The position numbers and the translations under genes are program-made. The notes beneath the pieces are model-generated. The model was not told the origin of the DNA, did no database searches, and worked only from the letters and a program-made list of their open reading frames with translations. This document shows positions 58,918 to 64,000 of a stretch of DNA of 64,000 bases, in pieces. This DNA comes from Salticus scenicus. Taxonomy: Eukaryota; Arthropoda; Arachnida; Araneae; Salticidae. Position 1 is the stretch's first letter, and every line of letters starts with the position of its first letter. The DNA lies in contig OZ005662.1 in assembly GCA_963930645.1 (NCBI GenBank), positions 79,676,841-79,740,840 of the forward strand, written 5' to 3'.

Positions 58918-59000
58918 GGTTGGCAGGTTTTTGACCCATGATAATTTTTGACGGTTTAAACCATGGTTAAAACCGGCATGTCAAAAACCTCCTTGTCAAA
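58918..59000. repeat. Short imperfect hairpin
   Basis: AGGTTTTTGAC (58925-58935) pairs with GTCAAAAACCT (58980-58990), around an inner GGTTTAAACCATGGTTAAAACC. A third GTCAAAAACCT follows at 58995. Function unknown. Confidence 0.6.
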
Positions 59001-60120
59001 AACCTATATTTATAATTTAATTGTCATGTAAAAACTTAGTTTAATAATATACAGTTTATAAAAATTTTTTGAAAAGTAAATAGATTGATGTTCTTTGAAA
59101 AACACATTATTACAGCATTTTGATTAATGTAAAAATAAATATGAATAACAACATTTATGATAAACAAAATTATTTTTAAATTTTATTATGAATTAGTTTT
59201 ATGTTCATTCAAAATATGCTGCGATACTTTTATATATTACTACGCAATTTATTTATAATGTAACTTATCCGTGAGATGAGGTAGCGTCAAAAGGAGAATA
59301 TCACAGCCTTAAAATACAATTATTTATTTTTAAATACAATTAATCGTAATCTAGAATATATGTAATGAAGGTTCAACAGTAAAATAGGTGATGAGTCCAT
59401 AAAACTACTGAGAGTTCTAAACTAGTTAGTTATGCACAAATAAATGTCGCCTGCCTTTACAAGGCAAAGTATCAGATATCGAAGAAAAAACTTCGAACCT
59501 CAGCTCGTACTCCACTTAATTCCTCTCTCTGTCTTCTCTCCCTTCTCAAGAAGACTTGGTTTTTGGAGGGGGGGTGACATTGTCCTGTCTTTTAGAAGGA
59601 GGTTATCCGTTGATCTCTCATTTGCTAATTTGTGGCGCCAAGGTGGTAAAATCCGTCCCATGCAATCCCTCGCTCAACATTTCTCCGGGAAATGCAACAC
59701 ATGTCAAGGCGTTTACAGGGCGGCTATCCTTTTGTTAAATGTCAAAATCGTCGACTTTCAGTCTACTCCGTTTGTTCGAAACATCACAGCTTGAAACATT
59801 ACAATAACTATGCTTAATATAGTATATGTAAAACTTAGTTAGGGGATACTTTAAAAATAGTTGTTTTCAATAACATAATATTTGAAAGTACGTTTTGAAA
59901 GGTAAACATATTAATGTTTTGGGAGAAACCTTATTATAACGTTTTTATTAATATATTATATATATATATATATATAAAAACTTTAGGCTTTTAAAAAATC
60001 ATGATTTATAAATCATTAATAGATCATTTTGATTGATAAATAATTTTATTTGCAATACAACATTGTATATTTCAATTTTTTTAGTATTGTGCTATTAGCA
60101 TTATATATTTAACCAGTAAA
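59001..60120. other. AT-rich DNA around an unrecognised open frame at 59444-59794
   Basis: Only 59440-59790 stands out, with balanced composition and a plus-strand frame of 116 codons (MSPAFTRQSIRYRRKNFEPQ at the start). It has no recognised domain, no strong splice sites and a G-run at 59567. It may be an exon, a 5' region of something outside, or a decayed element. Confidence 0.3.
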
Positions 60121-60125
60121 ATATA

Positions 60126-60835
60126 CTGCTCGACATTGAAAATGCAACACCAAGAAGGAATGATAATGACGGAATGAAATTTGTTGGACAAATACATTAT
60201 AGTGGGAAGCACAACTGATTAAAATTTCAGGAAATTTGGAGCAATATAAACTGAGAAAACAGTACATAAAGCAGCGACCTCTGTGAGCAATAATAGCACA
60301 TATCTGCTTAGGCATTGAATCGAACAGCGATTGGATGACATGTACGGGTAGAGCACTTCATGAAGCTTGAACACGATGACACAATTCATCGATCGAAGTT
60401 ACTGGTGAGTGGTGGGGGGGGGCAGTCGCTTTTCAATGATTAAACAGTCATTTTCATTGGTGCGAGATCAGGAGAACGCGCTGGCCAGAGCAACAGTCAA
60501 ACACATTCTGTATCAAATAAGGTCCGGACAATACAAACAACTTGCGGTCGTGCATTATCTTGCTTAAATTTTGCGCTACGGAGGCCTCAAAAACAGGGCA
60601 GAGGGGAGGGCCTTAACTCATCAGAAATTTAATGGCCGCTGTTCAGAGTGCCAGGAATACGAACATGAAGTAATCGAGACGTGTATCGAATGGGAACCCA
60701 TAACATCATTGCAAATGGTGGACAGTATGATGATGTCGAATCCCAGCTGGCAATGTGCATTATTCATAATGCCGTTAAATACGGATAAGGCAATCTTGAT
60801 GCTGTAAACAGGATTGTGATTTGTCTGAAAAGTGA
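60126..60835 (-). pseudogene. Tc1-like transposase 3' half, left arm
   Basis: Minus-strand fragments in order: VTFSDKSQSCLQHQDCLIRI (first catalytic aspartate block), a block around IRHHHT, then FDTRL near 60680, NARPQVV with TECV (near 60510-60565), WPARSPDLAPMK-like text reading LLWPARSPDL near 60470-60500, HSPVTSIDEL near 60380-60410, and VIQSLFDSMPKQICAIIAHR with GRCFMYC near 60265-60345. These are the second half of a DD34-type Tc1 enzyme. Stops and frame changes abound. Confidence 0.7.
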
Positions 60836-60839
60836 CTTC

Positions 60840-61526
60840 ACGCCATTCCTGCGTCCAGGTTCATCGTTGATCACACATTAATGTCGCCCATATCAGTGAT
60901 GCAGTTTTGAGGGTAATCAGAATTTTAGTAGCCGCATACTGAGTCACCACCTGGATTGATGGTATGTTGTACCATCGGATACACGTCCCGGTCACCTCTT
61001 GTTTTCATTCCCGCCACTCTGAATACCAGCCATTACATTTCTGACGAGTTAAGGCCCATAGCTCTGCTCTATGAAGCGCAACATTTAAGCAGGAGAATGC
61101 ACGATCGCAAGTTGTCCATATTGTCTGGACCTTCATTGATGCTGAATGTGTTCGGCTGTTGCTCTGGCCAGCGCGTTCTCCTGATCTCTCACCAATGAAA
61201 AATGACTGTTTAATCATTGAAAAGTGACTGGCCCCCCCACCACTCACCAGTAACTTCGATCGAGGAATTGTGGCATCGTGTTAAAACTTAATGAAGTGCT
61301 CTACCCGTATATGTCCTCCAATCGCTGTTTGATTCAATGCCTAGGCAGATATGTGTTGTTATTGCTCACAGAGGTCGCTGCTTTACGTACTGTTTACTCA
61401 GAACATATTACTCCAAATTTCCTGAAATTTTAATCAATTGTTCTTCCCACTATAATGTATGTGTCCAAAAAATTTCATTCCGTTATTATCATTCCTTCTT
61501 GGTGTTGCATTTTCAATGTCGAGCAG
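60840..61526 (+). pseudogene. Tc1-like transposase 3' half, right arm
   Basis: Plus-strand pieces: MMVCCTIGYTSRSPLVFIPA followed by TLNTSHYISDELRPIALLYE (60956-61075), then after a frame change NARSQVVHIVWTFIDAECV (near 61097-61150), LLLWPARSPDLSPMKND (near 61155-61205), HSPVTSIEELWHRVKT (near 61240-61285) and NRCLIQCLGRYVLLLLTEVA or, in another frame, DSMPRQICVVIAHRGRCFTY (61331-61395). It mirrors the left arm; both are inactive. Confidence 0.7.
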
Positions 61527-61784
61527 TGTAAAAATGCATAGCCTAATATTTTGCATTTAAATATTTTATAGAAAAATATAACTTTTTTTTTTTAATAACT
61601 GCTGATATTGCAAATTTTTAAGAAAAAGCAATAATTCTGAATGTTAAACAAGCTTGAATTGTGTCCGAAATTCTTATAATTACCGTGAGATAAGAGAAAT
61701 AAGAATGCTTTCTGGACATGTATAAATTGTAATAAAATTATTATTTACTCCTACAGATTTTTTAAAAAATTATTATTCTAAGCT

Positions 61785-61920
61785 GTAGAGCCCAGCAGCT
61801 GCCAAGCGGTTCTACACTCAAAGCTGGAAGACGAGAGATGCCAGATTCGATCCCAGGGCGTGCTCGTCGTTCTAATCATTAAGAGTTTTTTGTGGTTTTC
61901 TCCGAAATTTTTATTTATTT
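61785..61920 (+). repeat. tRNA-derived SINE, copy 2
   Basis: B-box-like GATTCGATCCC at 61844-61854, upstream tRNA-like AGCTGCCAAGCGGTTCTACA, then CGTGCTCGTCG and GTGGTTTTCTCCGAAA. Order and spacing match the copy at 7850-8060. Confidence 0.6.
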
Positions 61921-62059
61921 ATTTATTAACTTTAATCATTCATAGAATATATATGTATATATAAAGTACTTAAAAATGGATTCTTCCTATTAGAAGATCA
62001 AACAAACCAATTTAAAAATTAAAAATTTTAATTTTCAATAAAAAAAATAGTTTTTAAGT

Positions 62060-62170
62060 ATATATATATATATATATAAATTGTTATATAAATGTATAAC
62101 TGGTTATAATATATAACCAGTTATAATTATATAAATATATAACTGGTTTGACCCATGGGTACTATTGTTG
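62060..62170. repeat. ATAACTGGTTATAA inverted and direct repeats
   Basis: TATAACTGGTTATA near 62095 and its partners near 62115 and 62140 (ATAACCAGTTATAA, ATAACTGG) form a self-complementary AT-rich block next to a TA microsatellite. Confidence 0.5.
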
Positions 62171-62510
62171 TCACAGGTCTTGCCGCCTGCCTCCTTCTTT
62201 CCTTTCTTGGGTTTCTTAGATTGTTTTTTCATGGATTTCGATATAGTTTGTGGTTTTAAGTTGGGATTTGTTGTATTGATTTGTTTTGCGGGCTGTTGGT
62301 TGATGGATCTGGATTCTTTGAGTTTGTGTATTTCATCCCCTGAGAAAAAGAGAAAGAAAAAAAAAATTCATTTTTCTGGACTTCTCAAAATTTTTTTTAA
62401 TCTTGTTGGTCATTGGTGTTTCAGTGATCTTGTGTCTGTTGCTTGGCTTCTACTGTACTTGATGGAACATCATTGCTATAAATATATATATGTGTGTGTG
62501 TGTGTGTATT
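62171..62510 (+). repeat. Interspersed repeat R, copy 2
   Basis: Matches 23515-23880 in sequence and orientation, and ends in a TATATGTGTG microsatellite. The two homopolymer regions inside differ in length. The open frame of 125 codons at 62165-62542 runs through it but is not conserved in the other copy, so it is probably not a gene. Confidence 0.65.
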
Positions 62511-63030
62511 TATTTAAATTTCTTGCTATAATCTTTCATTAATAAAACCATTTTTACATTTAAAGTATTTTGATATATATTAAAAGCAACGACATACATT
62601 CATTTGTACATAAAATGAACAGAAGTCATATTTAAATCTTATATCAGAAATTTAAAAGATCTTCCAAAAATTAGAGACTACCTAAAAGCTGTTAATTTTC
62701 TTCTGGTAAGTTTATCTTGAATGAGGGAGAAGACGTATGCAAAAAATAAAAATCAGGCTGACGGTGGTTATGTATAAAAGCAATAAATGTGTCACATTTT
62801 TCTTTTTTTGTATGTTCTATTTATTCATCTGTAACGGGGAGAAGAAAACATCTGACACCGTCTCTCAGTGCATGTCAGTCATAGAAATGAGCACTGGAAG
62901 GGAGGGGGGTCATTACACAGATATATTTATTAGCAATAACTTTAAAAATAAAATACCTAATTTTGCAATTACGATATAAAAAATTATGTTTCATACACAC
63001 AATATATATGTTACCGTTAAAGCTTGAAAT
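62511..63030. other. AT-rich stretch, nothing established
   Basis: ATGTCAGTCATAGAAATGAG at 62873 is the inverted counterpart of text at 57959. The frame at 62737-62979 is not recognised. Confidence 0.4.
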
Positions 63031-63140
63031 CCGTTAATGTGCAGATTACCTAGCTAATCTGCAGATTAACTAAAATGACCCGTTAAAGTGTGGAATCAAG
63101 AGTTTTCCGCATTTTAACTAGGTAATCTGCACATTAGCGG
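63031..63140. repeat. 110-bp inverted repeat with nested arms
   Basis: CCGTTAATGTGCAGATTACCTAG (63031-63053) pairs with CTAGGTAATCTGCACATTAGCGG (63118-63140), 22 of 23 positions. Inside, CGTTAAAGTGTGGAA (63081) pairs imperfectly with TTCCGCATTTTAAC (63105), and TAGCTAATCTGCAGATTAACTA adds a third small palindrome. Confidence 0.8.
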
Positions 63141-64000
63141 CTTCTCAGTCGATAAAGTTCAAATGTTTGTTTCGAGCCTACATTTTTTTTACATTCACTA
63201 TGACGTTAAACAGTCATGTGATACAGCTACGTGAATAACAGATAAGTCTGTGATGCGATTGACCTTCAAACACAAACTAAAACTTTTATCCCTTCCGCTC
63301 CGCTATGATAAACAGTAAACGCAAAACGTGGAGCATCGAAGCTATGATATTAGGTTTCTTATTATGACCAACACAAAATTTAAAGTAACAAGTAAGTTAT
63401 AATAGTTTTGATTCTATTTCTTCTCTTTCTTAATTCTGTCAATATAAGACTGATAAGGGTCTGCATTTTATTAATGAAATCTAATCTTGATTAAAAGCTC
63501 TCTCTCGTGAAACTTCATTTTGAATTATGAATATTGAATTTACATTACAGTAATTATTTTCTCCCGAAATAAAACTATTAAACCACAACTTTTTAAAACT
63601 AATTTACTTTAAAATTGATTTAAATTACTATTACTTACTGAAAAAAAAAATATATATATATATTAATTTTTAACTCTGAAAAATATGGCATTCAATATTA
63701 TGGCATTATTTAATAAATACTTAAAATGAAATTTTCATGCATTTTTTAGCATTTCATTACATTTTTTTTTTTTTTTTTTTTTTTGTTTTTGTTTGTTTCT
63801 TTTAATTTCAAGTTTCTTTTATATATTTTATATATCATGATTATATTTTTATTTTTAATTTTGTTCGCTTTTTCAGATAATTTCGTTATAGTTTATCAGA
63901 TAAAATGTGTCATTTTTTTTTTTTTTTTTTTTTTTTTTTGTAAAATTAATATATTTGCTAAACTTGTTCAGATATATGTATGCTGCAAAATATAGTTTAA
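63141..64000. other. AT-rich terminal stretch
   Basis: A slightly less AT-rich part (63180-63340) is followed by TA and long poly-T runs (63763-63784, 63915-63939). No gene is seen. Confidence 0.5.

Larger units (their letters stand above)
60124..61528. mobile_element. Head-to-head palindrome of two Tc1-like 3' halves
   Basis: Both ends carry CTGCTCGACATTGAAAATGC, facing outwards and next to TA. The left arm (60124 to about 60835) encodes a decayed transposase C-terminal part on the minus strand, and the right arm (about 60840-61528) encodes the same part on the plus strand. The mirror point is near 60825. The 5' half of the transposase and its own terminus are missing from both arms, so the element looks like an inverted dimer of deleted copies that uses two identical 3' ends as its termini. 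Confidence 0.8.

Noticed and set aside
60571..60807. Plus-strand frame of 78 codons in the Tc1 palindrome
   Set aside because: It is antisense to the left-arm transposase half.
62165..62542. 125-codon gene at repeat R
   Set aside because: The related copy at 23515 lacks the frame and both end in microsatellites.
1..64000. Bacterial-type operons, CRISPR arrays or phage
   Set aside because: Spliced coding sequence, long homopolymers and eukaryotic transposons exclude a prokaryotic origin; tandem units are too long and irregular for CRISPR.

Overview
This window is AT-rich eukaryotic nuclear DNA, dominated by decayed mobile elements, simple repeats and homopolymer runs. It is most likely from an arachnid, probably a spider. 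The inference rests on a split MATH-BTB (TD/POZ-type) gene, a family known to be strongly expanded in spiders, and on the mix of Tc1/mariner, Helitron-like, Penelope-like and tRNA-derived elements. Nothing bacterial or viral was recognised, and no rRNA, CRISPR or operon-like organisation.

The one gene supported with confidence is a plus-strand MATH-BTB-BACK protein. It has two coding exons (12070-12520 and 25557-26155), matching phase-1 splice sites and a reading frame of about 349 residues. Its 13-kb intron is packed with a broken Penelope-like retroelement (RT with YVDD, GIY-YIG endonuclease), several MITEs, a 1.6-kb foldback, tRNA-Ile-derived tandem units and a Helitron-like element. The 3' end of the gene is duplicated 28 kb downstream as a rearranged fragment (53709-53988 and 56636-57078). 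A second, orphan coding-like exon lies on the minus strand at 44134-44338. A weaker candidate transcription unit spans about 34.1-40.0 kb on the plus strand.

Layout. 0-9 kb: AT-rich DNA with members of a modular tandem-repeat family, a Tc1 relic and a tRNA-derived SINE. 9-12 kb: a mariner transposase remnant, a 0.5-kb MITE and a dead Tc1-like element ending just before the MATH exon. 12-26 kb: the MATH-BTB gene and its intron. 26.5-33.5 kb: a 180-bp tandem array, a foldback array of about 320-bp units, a Helitron-like element, a palindromic MITE and a Tc1-type MITE. 33.6-42.3 kb: lower repeat density, with a possible gene. 42.3-46 kb: modular repeats, the orphan exon and a second palindromic MITE. 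46.1-50.5 kb: a four-level nest of elements, including one with a perfect 8-bp target duplication. 50.5-53.1 kb: an inverted partner of the 27.6-kb array. 53.7-57.1 kb: the duplicated BTB fragment with inserted modular repeats. 57-64 kb: mostly AT-rich DNA with a head-to-head Tc1 palindrome, a SINE and short inverted repeats.

Most transposon calls rest on terminal inverted repeats, target duplications, terminal hairpins or transposase motifs read directly here. Family names below superfamily level are inference. No alignment program or database was used.
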